NCBI RefSeq assembly: GCF_030534315.2
Contig: NZ_CP130558.2
Location: forward strand, 1,788,501 to 1,852,500
Direction of reading: 5' to 3'
DNA from: Thermoanaerobacterium sp. CMT5567-10
Lineage (GTDB): Bacteria; Bacillota; Thermoanaerobacteria; Thermoanaerobacterales; Thermoanaerobacteraceae
Length of the DNA stretch: 64,000 nucleotides
The notes beneath the pieces were generated by a model. That model was not told where the DNA came from. It was given only the letters and a program-made list of their open reading frames with translations, and searched no databases. Numbering within the stretch: the stretch's first letter is position 1; every line of letters starts with the position of its first letter. The position numbers and the translations under genes were made by a program. This document shows positions 11,119 through 18,686 of the stretch, piece by piece.

Positions 11119-11616
11119 ATGTACGAAGAAGTAACAGGTTCATTGATGCAAAGTTATAATATATGCAAAAGGCAGGTGTGGCTTATGGCCCACCAGATAA
11201 TTCCTGATCAAGAGCATCCATACATTGAGATGGGACGCTTGATCGATGACATATCTTATGACAGGGATAGAAAGAAGCTAAACTTTGAAAATGTCGTCAT
11301 AGATCTTGTGAGAAATGACAATGGCAACCTGCTAGTTGGGGAAGTAAAGAAGAGCTCCAAGGCTGAAAAGAGCGCAAAGATGCAACTTCTCTTTTATTTA
11401 TATAAGCTGAAACAAAACGGTATAGTAGCAAAAGGGCAGCTTTTCTTTCCTGAGGAGAGGAAAAAGGTGGATGTATATCTTACTAGTGAAGCAGAGTTAG
11501 AAATTATTAATGCTATGAAAGATATAACCGATATTATGAGCAAAGACAAAGCGCCTAGTTTTGAAAAGATACCTTACTGCAAAAATTGTGGATATAAGGA
11601 GTTTTGCTTATCATGA
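11119..11616 (+). CDS. cas4: CRISPR adaptation exonuclease Cas4
   Basis: Cas4 is an iron-sulfur, RecB-like nuclease that works with Cas1-Cas2 to trim new spacers and select the PAM and orientation. The protein has 165 residues. An N-terminal cysteine (NICKRQVW) and a C-terminal cluster, YCKNCGYKEFC, fit the four-cysteine Fe-S site. LLVGEVKKSS carries the E-x-K of the PD-(D/E)XK core. It overlaps cas1 by four bases (ATGA), which indicates translational coupling in a cas4-cas1-cas2 adaptation operon. Confidence 0.93.
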   Translation: MYEEVTGSLMQSYNICKRQVWLMAHQIIPDQEHPYIEMGRLIDDISYDRDRKKLNFENVVIDLVRNDNGNLLVGEVKKSSKAEKSAKMQLLFYLYKLKQNGIVAKGQLFFPEERKKVDVYLTSEAELEIINAMKDITDIMSKDKAPSFEKIPYCKNCGYKEFCLS

Positions 11617-12605
11617 AAAAGCCTGTTTATATTTTTTCAGATGGTGAATTACATAGAAAAGACAACACGTTGTATTTTGAGGGTGAAAATGGAAGGAAAT
11701 TTATCCCGGTTGAAAATACTTCAGAAATAATGATTTTTGGTGAAGTCAATCTCAATAAAAGATTCCTTGAGTTTATTTCTCAATCAGAGATAATACTTCA
11801 CTTCTTCAACCATTACGGCTACTACGTAGGGTCATTTTACCCAAGAGAGCATTTGAATTCTGGGTATATGATTTTAAAGCAAGCAGAAAATTATATTGAC
11901 GAGAAGAAACGGTTATATATCGCGCAAAAATTTGTAGAAGGTGCATATAGAAACATCCGTCAAGTTTTAAAATACTATCAAAACAGAGGCAAAAATTTAG
12001 ACGATATTATTTATGCTATAGAAAGATTGGGGGATTTAATAGTTGGAACATCCGATGTAAATGAGCTTATGGCTATTGAAGGAAATATAAGGGAGTATTA
12101 CTATAAATCATTTGATGAAATATTGGGAAATAGTGATTTTGAGTTTGATGTAAGAAGCAAAAGGCCACCGAAAAATTCTTTAAATGTTCTTATAAGTTTT
12201 GGAAATTCTCTTATGTATACAACAGTATTAAGCGAAGTTTATAAGACACATTTGGACCCTAGAATAGGGTATTTACACTCTACAAACTTTAGGAGATTTA
12301 CTCTAAATCTAGATGTATCAGAAATATTTAAGCCAATCGTGGTAGACAGGGTGATATTTACAGTTGTGGGGAAAAGTATTATTAAAAAAGACGATTTTGA
12401 CGGTGATGCAGAAGGGCTGGTGCTTAAAGATAAGGCAAAGATGGCATTTATAGAGGAATACGAAGATAAGCTTAAGACGACGATAAAGCACAGGACTCTA
12501 GGCAATAATGTCTCATACCGCAGGCTTATACGGCTTGAGCTTTATAAACTGGAAAAACATCTTATGGGTGAAGAAGAATATCAGCCATTTGTTGCTCAAT
12601 GGTAA
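11613..12605 (+). CDS. cas1: CRISPR integrase Cas1 (type I-B)
   Basis: Cas1 is the metal-dependent integrase that inserts spacers at the leader end of the array. I start it at the ATG at 11613, which overlaps the cas4 stop; an upstream in-frame TTG at 11604 lies inside cas4. This gives 330 residues, normal for the family. The N-terminal beta domain begins KKPVYIFSDGELHRKDN. The catalytic Glu lies in LMAIEGNIREYY, the conserved His in YLHSTNFRRF and the Asp region in FKPIVVDR. cas2 follows 12 bases downstream. Confidence 0.95.
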   Translation: MKKPVYIFSDGELHRKDNTLYFEGENGRKFIPVENTSEIMIFGEVNLNKRFLEFISQSEIILHFFNHYGYYVGSFYPREHLNSGYMILKQAENYIDEKKRLYIAQKFVEGAYRNIRQVLKYYQNRGKNLDDIIYAIERLGDLIVGTSDVNELMAIEGNIREYYYKSFDEILGNSDFEFDVRSKRPPKNSLNVLISFGNSLMYTTVLSEVYKTHLDPRIGYLHSTNFRRFTLNLDVSEIFKPIVVDRVIFTVVGKSIIKKDDFDGDAEGLVLKDKAKMAFIEEYEDKLKTTIKHRTLGNNVSYRRLIRLELYKLEKHLMGEEEYQPFVAQW

Positions 12606-12617
12606 AAGGGTGATATT

Positions 12618-12881
12618 ATGTTTATCATACTAGTATATGATGTCAATGAGAAGCGAGTAAATAAAGTTTTAAAGACCTGCAGGAAGTACCTTAATTGGGT
12701 ACAAAATTCAGTTTTAGAAGGCGAAATATCGGATGCAAATTTTAGAAAGTTAAAGAGTGAGATCTCAAGGATAATTAATAAAGATGAAGATTCGGTTATT
12801 ATCTATACTTTGCGGACTACTAAGTATTCTGATAGAGAGATAATAGGCCTTGAAAAAGGTGGGGAAAGCCTATTTATATAA
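12618..12881 (+). CDS. cas2: CRISPR adaptation protein Cas2
   Basis: Cas2 dimers form the scaffold that bridges two Cas1 dimers during spacer integration. The 87-residue protein starts MFIILVYDVNEKR, with the conserved beta-strand Asp of the ferredoxin-like fold (YDV), and contains NWVQNSVLEGEI, typical of the family. It is the last gene of the adaptation operon and is followed at once by a bidirectional terminator facing the opu genes. Confidence 0.95.
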   Translation: MFIILVYDVNEKRVNKVLKTCRKYLNWVQNSVLEGEISDANFRKLKSEISRIINKDEDSVIIYTLRTTKYSDREIIGLEKGGESLFI

Positions 12882-12882
12882 A

Positions 12883-12912
12883 AAAGGCCCTAATTTAGGA
12901 CCTTTTATTTTA
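12883..12912. terminator. Bidirectional terminator between cas2 and opuCC
   Basis: AAAAGGCCCTAA pairs with TTAGGACCTTTT through one internal mismatch, with A and T runs on both sides. It can serve cas2 on the plus strand and the opu operon on the minus strand. Confidence 0.7.
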
Positions 12913-13795
12913 TTAAACCTTTTGATTTTAAGAAGTCATCAGCAACAGTTCGTGGATCTTCGCCAAGTTTATCTACCTTATAATTAAGTTCTCTCATGGT
13001 TTCATCATTTATCTGGCCAGCAAGCTTGTTTAATACGTCTTTTAGTTCAGGATATTTTTTTAATGTATCATCTCTTACAAGAGGTGCTGCATAGTATGGA
13101 GGGAAGAAATTTTTATCATCTTCTAAAACTGTCAAATTGTACGCTTTAAGCATTCCATCTGTTGAAAATGCATCAATTACGTCAACATCTCCCTTTTCTA
13201 TAGCTGGATATCTAAGGCCTGAGTCCATCCCTTTTACTGATTTAAACTCGATGTCGTAAGTTTTCTTAAGTCCAGGATATCCATCAGGTCTTTCTGTAAA
13301 TTCCATTGTACATCCTAATACTAGATTGTTTGAAATCTTTTTGAGATCTGATATTGTTTTAGGGTGATATTTTTCTTCTACAGACGGCGATACTGCTAAA
13401 GTATAAGTGTTGTTAAATCCTATCGGTTCTAACCAATCGAGATTATACTTTTCTTTAAAATCTTTTTTAACCTCATTATATACAGCATCTGAATTATTTT
13501 GGGTAGGCTTTTTCAATATATTTACAAGACCTGTACCTGTATATTCTACGTACATGTCAATATCGCCTGATTTTAGAGCATTAAAAGCAACATCAGTGCC
13601 TCCTAAATTTAATTTTCTTACAACTTTCAAATTTGTATTTTTTTCTATAAGTGTTGCTAACATGTTACCCATTATTATTTGTTCTGTAAAATTTTTTGAT
13701 CCTATTACGACTGTGCCGCTTGATTTTCCGCATCCAGAGATTAATGCAGATATTATTACAAGTGTCAGAATAGCAGAAATAATTTTTTTTCTCAT
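12905..13795 (-). CDS. opuCC: Osmoprotectant ABC transporter substrate-binding lipoprotein
   Basis: This is the extracytoplasmic binding protein for quaternary-ammonium compatible solutes such as glycine betaine, carnitine or choline. The substrate cannot be read from the sequence. The signal peptide ends at a lipobox, ALISGC, so it should be lipid-anchored outside the membrane. The mature protein begins with [12 protein letters not shown], characteristic of the OpuC/OsmF binding-protein family, and contains [11 protein letters not shown] prefer the second ATG (296 residues), spaced correctly from AAGGAG; the first ATG at 13801 is almost on top of it. It is the last gene of an ATPase-permease-binding protein operon. 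Confidence 0.9.
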   Translation of the reverse strand: MRKKIISAILTLVIISALISGCGKSSGTVVIGSKNFTEQIIMGNMLATLIEKNTNLKVVRKLNLGGTDVAFNALKSGDIDMYVEYTGTGLVNILKKPTQNNSDAVYNEVKKDFKEKYNLDWLEPIGFNNTYTLAVSPSVEEKYHPKTISDLKKISNNLVLGCTMEFTERPDGYPGLKKTYDIEFKSVKGMDSGLRYPAIEKGDVDVIDAFSTDGMLKAYNLTVLEDDKNFFPPYYAAPLVRDDTLKKYPELKDVLNKLAGQINDETMRELNYKVDKLGEDPRTVADDFLKSKGLIK

Positions 13796-13809
13796 TATCA
13801 TGCTCCTTT

Positions 13810-14448
13810 CTATTTTTTTATTCCCTTTGGTGTAACTTTGATTTCAATTTTTTCGATTATAAAATCTATGAGCAATGCTAATATCGCAGCAGGTATAGCA
13901 CCGGCAAGTACCATCTGTGTATTGTACATTTGTATTCCTGTAAATATCATATAACCTAGTCCACCAGCGCCGATGAATGCGGCGATAGTCATAAGCCCGA
14001 CAGCAGTTACGGCTGCTATTCTAATGCCAGCCATTATTACAGGCAGCGATAGAGGAAGCTCTATAAGCCTTAAAAGCTGTGAGTTTGTCATACCCATTCC
14101 TTTACCAGCTTCAAGTATTTCACTATCAATATTTGTTATACCGGTAAATGTATTTTTTATTATTGGCAGAAGTGAATACAGAAATACCATTACTATTGCT
14201 GGTGTACTGCCTATGCCGAAAAGAGGTATTAAAAAGCCCATTAAAGCAAGGCTTGGTATTGCCTGAACGACATTTGCAAGTCCTATTATATATTTTGAAA
14301 GACTTTTAAACCTGGTTATAATGATGCCGATTGGCACACCAATTACGATTGCTGCAATGACTGCTACTATAGTAAGCTCAATATGCTGAAGCGTAAGATT
14401 TCCTATTTGATTAGATCTTGAAAGGAAAAAATTAATAAAATCTGACAT
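13810..14448 (-). CDS. opuCB: Osmoprotectant ABC transporter permease
   Basis: This 212-residue inner-membrane permease has about five or six hydrophobic segments. The EAA-loop signature that docks the ATPase is visible as [16 protein letters not shown], followed by the characteristic [10 protein letters not shown]. Its neighbours are the ATPase (upstream, 12-base gap) and the binding protein (downstream). Typical OpuC operons carry two permease genes (opuCB and opuCD). Only one is present here, so it may form a homodimer, or a second permease is elsewhere. Confidence 0.9.
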   Translation of the reverse strand: MSDFINFFLSRSNQIGNLTLQHIELTIVAVIAAIVIGVPIGIIITRFKSLSKYIIGLANVVQAIPSLALMGFLIPLFGIGSTPAIVMVFLYSLLPIIKNTFTGITNIDSEILEAGKGMGMTNSQLLRLIELPLSLPVIMAGIRIAAVTAVGLMTIAAFIGAGGLGYMIFTGIQMYNTQMVLAGAIPAAILALLIDFIIEKIEIKVTPKGIKK

Positions 14449-14460
14449 ATCATCACTCCT

Positions 14461-15570
14461 TTAACTGTACAATTTTGAAAAAACTGTGATAAGACTGCTT
14501 TTTGTTATTAGCCCGACTAATCTTTTTTCTTTGTTTATTATAGGTAGCAAACCTACACCTTTCTCATCCATTATTTTTAATATTTCTGAAATGGTATCGT
14601 CATTATAAGCAGTTATTACATCCGTTTCCATTATTTCTTCTAACTTTTTGCTTCCTTCTTTTTTTGACATATCCTTTGAAGTTGCAATACCAAGGAGCTT
14701 TTCATCACCATCTACAACTAATATGCTGTCGACTTTGTTGCTTTTCATTATTTCTATTGCTTGTAGAACTGTTCGCTTTGGGTTTGCTTTGACTGGATTA
14801 TTTATCATTATATCTTCTGCTTTGATGTAATCTGGATTGCTCCATATCCTGTTTTTGCCTATGAAATTTTCGACAAATCCATGAGCAGGATTCTTTAATA
14901 TCTCTTCAGGCGTGTCCAACTGGATTATATTGCCGTCCTTCATTATACATATTCTGTCTCCCAGTTTTAGTGCTTCATCCATATCATGTGTTACAAAGAC
15001 GATAGTCTTATTTAATTTCTGCTGCAAGTCAAACAATTCATCTTGAAGTTGGTTTCTTGTAATAGGATCAAGTGCACTAAATGGTTCATCCATTAATATT
15101 ACGTCTGGATTAGTTGCTAATGCTCTTATGACACCAATTCTTTGCTTTTGGCCGCCGCTTAGTTCATTTGGATACCTATTTATAAATTCTTCTGGTTCCA
15201 TGCCAACTAATCTTAAAAGTTCCATAGTTCTCTCTCTTCTCTTTTGTTGCGGCCATTTTTTAAGATATGGGACTATTTCTATATTTTGACCTATAGTCAT
15301 GTTTGGGAAAAGCCCTGTTTGCTGTATTACATAACCGATATTTCTTCTAAGTTCTATAGGATCACCTTTTGTAATATCTTCTCCATCGATAAGAATTTTA
15401 CCAGAAGTTGGTTCAATAAGCCTATTTATCATCTTGAGAGTTGTTGTCTTTCCACAGCCGCTGGGGCCTATTAGGACGAACAGTTCACCGGAATTTATAG
15501 TGAAATTTATACCCTTTATAATTTCTTTTCCGTCATCATATGACTTTCTTACATCTTTGAATTCTATCAT
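14461..15570 (-). CDS. opuCA: Osmoprotectant ABC transporter ATPase with tandem CBS domains
   Basis: This is the energising ATPase of the betaine/carnitine-type importer. I use the ATG at 15570 (MIEFKDVRKSYDDG, 369 residues) because GGGAGG lies six bases upstream; the longer frame from 15609 has no such site. Residues 1-235 form the ABC domain: Walker A GPSGCGKTT, signature LSGGQKQR, Walker B VILMDEP, H-loop THDMDEA. The C-terminal third has two CBS modules (AEDIMINNP onward). In OpuA-type ATPases these domains sense ionic strength or c-di-AMP. It is the first gene of the operon. Confidence 0.93.
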   Translation of the reverse strand: MIEFKDVRKSYDDGKEIIKGINFTINSGELFVLIGPSGCGKTTTLKMINRLIEPTSGKILIDGEDITKGDPIELRRNIGYVIQQTGLFPNMTIGQNIEIVPYLKKWPQQKRRERTMELLRLVGMEPEEFINRYPNELSGGQKQRIGVIRALATNPDVILMDEPFSALDPITRNQLQDELFDLQQKLNKTIVFVTHDMDEALKLGDRICIMKDGNIIQLDTPEEILKNPAHGFVENFIGKNRIWSNPDYIKAEDIMINNPVKANPKRTVLQAIEIMKSNKVDSILVVDGDEKLLGIATSKDMSKKEGSKKLEEIMETDVITAYNDDTISEILKIMDEKGVGLLPIINKEKRLVGLITKSSLITVFSKLYS

Positions 15571-15625
15571 GAGAAGCCTCCCTTCAATACTGATTAGCAT
15601 AATTTTCAAATGTTAATAAACTAAA

Positions 15626-15666
15626 AGTAACAACTCAATTATAACATAAAAGTTGTCACTTGTAAA
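15626..15666 (-). promoter_or_regulatory. opuC promoter with probable BusR operator
   Basis: On the minus strand there is TTTACA (15661-15666), a 17-base spacer and TATAAT (15638-15643). An inverted repeat, AGTGACAACT (15651-15660) and AGTTGTTACT (15626-15635), with one mismatch, brackets the -10 box. GTGAC half-sites are what I recall for BusR-type operators, and the repeat lies where a bound repressor would block RNA polymerase. Assignment to the adjacent regulator is inference. Confidence 0.7.
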
Positions 15667-15684
15667 ATAATAGAATAAAAAAGA

Positions 15685-16305
15685 CTAATCATTGTATAAG
15701 AAATGATTAGTCTTCATGGGTACATCGCCATCACCAACGATCACTAGTATATCCCCAAGTTTTATTTCAGCGTATGGTCCAGGTGACAATATTATTTTCC
15801 CATTGCGCCTTATGCCGATTATAGTACCTCCAGTGTTCTGCCAGAAGTTTAGTTCTGATAATGTTTTTCCGATGGCTTTTGCCCCTCTTTTTATCTCTAT
15901 TTCAAATGGGTTAAAAGGGTTTATGTTTTTAAGGCTTAAGGTGTATTCTATTATTCTTTCTATTGTAGAATTAAGATCATCATCGATCTTTCTTTTTACA
16001 TCTATAAGTTTTTCTAGTTTTTTTTGAAGATGCTCTATTGAGTCTGTTTCATTAAATCTGTCTACGTATTTGTATGCAAGTTCTCTTGATTTTACGATAA
16101 TACCGCTTCCATGCATCACAGATACTACACCCATGTCCTTAAGCACTGCTATAGCTCTTCTTATGGTCTCTGGTGATACATTGTATATGGCTGCAAGTTC
16201 TGATCTCCCATAGATCTTTTCACCCTCTTTTATATCGCCATTTATTATCTTTCGAGCTATATCAAGGGATATTTGGTGATATTTTGGCTTTTCCACTGCT
16301 GACAT
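15685..16305 (-). CDS. busR: BusR-like GntR/RCK_C transcription regulator
   Basis: Residues 1-75 form a GntR winged helix (YGRSELAAIYNVSPETIRRA). A coiled-coil-like linker (HLQKKLEKLIDVKRKIDDD) follows, then a C-terminal RCK_C/TrkA_C domain (IEIKRGAKAIGKTLSELNFW to VIVGDGDVP). This fusion is the architecture of BusR, the c-di-AMP-dependent repressor of betaine uptake known from lactococci and streptococci. It sits just upstream of the opuC operon on the same strand, and an inverted repeat overlaps the opuC promoter, so repression of opuC is the likely role. The symbol is used by architecture and context; c-di-AMP binding is not shown by sequence alone. Confidence 0.83.
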   Translation of the reverse strand: MSAVEKPKYHQISLDIARKIINGDIKEGEKIYGRSELAAIYNVSPETIRRAIAVLKDMGVVSVMHGSGIIVKSRELAYKYVDRFNETDSIEHLQKKLEKLIDVKRKIDDDLNSTIERIIEYTLSLKNINPFNPFEIEIKRGAKAIGKTLSELNFWQNTGGTIIGIRRNGKIILSPGPYAEIKLGDILVIVGDGDVPMKTNHFLYND

Positions 16306-16335
16306 AAGAAAGCCTCCTGTTTAAGATTTGATTAA

Positions 16336-16375
16336 ATTATATATTACAAAGAATCTATAGTCAATGAACAGTGAC
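16336..16375 (-). promoter_or_regulatory. busR: busR promoter with a GTCAC half-site
   Basis: On the minus strand there is TTGACT (16359-16364), a 17-base spacer and TATAAT (16336-16341). AGTCACTG lies just upstream of the -35 box. The GTCAC core matches half of the operator seen at the opuC promoter, so autoregulation is possible. Confidence 0.65.
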
Positions 16376-16433
16376 TTAAAAGATAAGTTAATTAAAATAT
16401 TATAGATATATAAAGGTAAAATGCTACAATAAC

Positions 16434-16462
16434 TTAACTTATACATGAATTTGTTGTATAAT
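16434..16462 (+). promoter_or_regulatory. Promoter of the ClC gene
   Basis: TTAACT (16434-16439), 17 bases, then TATAAT (16457-16462). It diverges from the busR promoter about 70 bases away. Confidence 0.6.
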
Positions 16463-16492
16463 TTTTTTATGAGGCTTATGGGAGGTAGTCAT

Positions 16493-18058
16493 ATGAACGG
16501 CAACAGTCACATATATGAAATGTTTAAAAACAGGGAAAACTTCAAAGATAGATTGATATTAGAAGGAATAATTGTTGGAATTTTTATAGGATTTGTCGTA
16601 TCAACTTTAAGGTTTATATTAGAAAAAACTGTCATGTACCTTCTGGTTTTATATAAAGTTTTAGAATCGAAGATTTATCTCTTGCCTATATGGTTTTTGT
16701 TTTTAGCTGTAGTAGGTATATTTACAAACTATATACTTAAATTGGAGCCTATGATCAGTGGCAGCGGTATACCGCAGGTGGAAGGGACGATTATAGGCTA
16801 TTTTAAATTAAATTGGCTAAAAATATTTATATTGAAGTTTGTAGGTACTATATTGATGATAGGTGTTGGACTGTCTTTAGGGAGAGAAGGTCCATGTGTC
16901 CAGCTTGGTTCATCTTTAGGACAAGGTATCAGCAGGTTATTAAAAAGGATGCGCTTTGAGGAGAAGTACCTTATAACGTGCGGTGCTGGTGCAGGCTTAG
17001 CGGCGGCATTTAATGCGCCTTTAGCAGGTGTTATATTTTCATTGGAAGAGCTTCACAAAAATTTTTCCCCTATCGTTCTTGTATCATCAATGGTATCATC
17101 ACTTACTGCCACATACATTACAGATACTTTTTTAGGTTTAAAGACGGTATTTGATATTACCAATATTCCGATTGTTCCGTTTTCTCAATATATATATCTT
17201 TTAGTGCTGGGTGTTATAATCGGGTTTGGAGGAATTTTATTCAACAAATCACTCCTAAAATCACAAGACTTATATGATAAATATGTAAAGATACCTCAAT
17301 TAAAGATATTTATTCCTCTTTTTCTATCGGTTATTATAGGGCTTTCTATACCTATGGTGCTGGGGGGCGGTGAAAGCCTCGTAGATAAGATAAGCAGTGT
17401 AAATTTAGGTTTTGCATTTGTCCTTTTGCTGTTTATATCAAAATTTTTGTTTACAATTGTAAGCTATGGGTCTGGAGTACCAGGCGGCATATTCATGCCA
17501 CTTCTAGCCATTGGGGCATTGATTGGAAATTTATACGGCATAATAATTATACATATTTTTAATATTGATCAATTGTACTTAAAAGATTTTATTGTATTAG
17601 CTATGGCCGGGTATTTTGCTGCCATTGTCAGGGCTCCTATTACTGGTAGTCTTTTAGTTACAGAGATGACAGGTTCGTTTAGTCATTTACTTGCATTAAG
17701 CACTGTATCAATAACTGCTTACATTGTATCAGGCTTTTATGGAAATAAGCCAATATATGAATCATTGCTTGATAGGATAATAAAAAATACTAAGAACGAG
17801 AATATTAACGATTATGATGAATCTGGCAAAATTTTGTTTGAGATGCCTGTTGCCGTCGGATCTTTTGTAGACGGGAAAAAATTAAAAGACATAGAGTGGC
17901 CTCGTAATTGTCTTGTAGTTGGGATAAAAAGAGGTGGAAAAGAGATAATTCCTAAAGGGAATACAAAAATATTATCTGGAGATTATATTGTATTGCTGGG
18001 GAACGAAAATGAAGTTGTTGATATAAAAAATAACATAAGAAAGATGACTGAAATATAA
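16493..18058 (+). CDS. ClC-family chloride channel/antiporter with RCK_C domain
   Basis: This membrane protein moves chloride (or another anion). ClC selectivity motifs are clear: GSGIPQVEG, GREGPCVQLG (with the gating Glu) and SGVPGGIFMPLLA. The acidic pair in FSLEELHKNF aligns with the proton glutamate region of exchangers, which leans towards H+/Cl- antiport. About ten or more hydrophobic segments span residues 25-430. A C-terminal RCK_C domain (EMPVAVGSFVDGKKLKDIEW to VVDIKNNI) resembles the one in the neighbouring BusR-like protein. I start at the ATG at 16493, six bases after GGGAGGT (521 residues); the longer frame from 16445 lacks a site. Divergent location beside busR and opuC suggests a shared role in turgor control. 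Confidence 0.9.
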   Translation: MNGNSHIYEMFKNRENFKDRLILEGIIVGIFIGFVVSTLRFILEKTVMYLLVLYKVLESKIYLLPIWFLFLAVVGIFTNYILKLEPMISGSGIPQVEGTIIGYFKLNWLKIFILKFVGTILMIGVGLSLGREGPCVQLGSSLGQGISRLLKRMRFEEKYLITCGAGAGLAAAFNAPLAGVIFSLEELHKNFSPIVLVSSMVSSLTATYITDTFLGLKTVFDITNIPIVPFSQYIYLLVLGVIIGFGGILFNKSLLKSQDLYDKYVKIPQLKIFIPLFLSVIIGLSIPMVLGGGESLVDKISSVNLGFAFVLLLFISKFLFTIVSYGSGVPGGIFMPLLAIGALIGNLYGIIIIHIFNIDQLYLKDFIVLAMAGYFAAIVRAPITGSLLVTEMTGSFSHLLALSTVSITAYIVSGFYGNKPIYESLLDRIIKNTKNENINDYDESGKILFEMPVAVGSFVDGKKLKDIEWPRNCLVVGIKRGGKEIIPKGNTKILSGDYIVLLGNENEVVDIKNNIRKMTEI

Positions 18059-18075
18059 GTTAAATATTACAAATG

Positions 18076-18117
18076 AAAAAGTCGATAGGATTTTTAAAAA
18101 ACCTATTGACTTTTTTT
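18076..18117 (+). terminator. Terminator after the ClC gene
   Basis: AAAGTCGATAGG pairs with CCTATTGACTTT (one mismatch) across an A/T-rich loop, followed by a T run. Confidence 0.75.
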
Positions 18118-18205
18118 CTTTGCGGGAATATAATTATTTAGCATCCGAAATGTTTGCATACTAAATATACAATTACGAAATATTTTGAAAGAGGGTGAAC
18201 AATAT

Positions 18206-18646
18206 TTGAATGAATTTAACGAAAGAATAGATGTTTTAAAGACTTTAAAGTTTATTATGAATATGATCCATAAAAGCATGGAAGACGAATTTAGAGAACT
18301 GAACATAACGGGGCCTCAAGGGATGATCATAGGTATTCTTATGCGGCATAAAAAAATGAAAATAAGCGATTTAAGTGAAAAAATGGGACTTACAAGCAGC
18401 ACTGTCTCAGGCATAATAGACAGGCTGGAAAAGCAAGGCATGGTTAAAAGAGAGAGAAGTAGTGATGACAGGCGGGTTGTCTATGTTAGTATAGATGAGG
18501 AATTTAGGGAAAAATCAAAAGAGGTTTTCAAAAAAATAGAAGATAAATTTAGAGATATGATGAATAAGGCCACAAAGGAAGAACACGACGAAATAGTAAA
18601 AGGATTAAACACTTTAAAGAGATTGATTGAGTCAAACAAGCAGTAG
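18206..18646 (+). CDS. MarR-family transcription regulator
   Basis: A winged-helix repressor of 146 residues. I start it at TTG 18206 because GAGGGTGA lies seven bases upstream. DNA-recognition helix and wing are visible as KISDLSEKMGLTSSTVSGII and KRERSSDDRRVVYVS, the latter carrying the conserved DxR of the MarR wing. Amphipathic helices at both ends fit dimerisation. It lies 40 bases upstream of a two-gene multidrug-type ABC exporter on the same strand and probably controls it in response to a small molecule. TTTAG...CTAAA arms near 18137-18165 could be its operator (weak). Confidence 0.88.
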   Translation: MNEFNERIDVLKTLKFIMNMIHKSMEDEFRELNITGPQGMIIGILMRHKKMKISDLSEKMGLTSSTVSGIIDRLEKQGMVKRERSSDDRRVVYVSIDEEFREKSKEVFKKIEDKFRDMMNKATKEEHDEIVKGLNTLKRLIESNKQ

Positions 18647-18686
18647 ATGTTATAACTAGATATTTAAGGAAAGGTGGTTTTGGTTA

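Noticed and set aside
12239-12505. Minus-strand frame within cas1
   Set aside because: Low-complexity Ser/Leu-rich shadow of a well-supported gene, like the many other antisense frames in the window.
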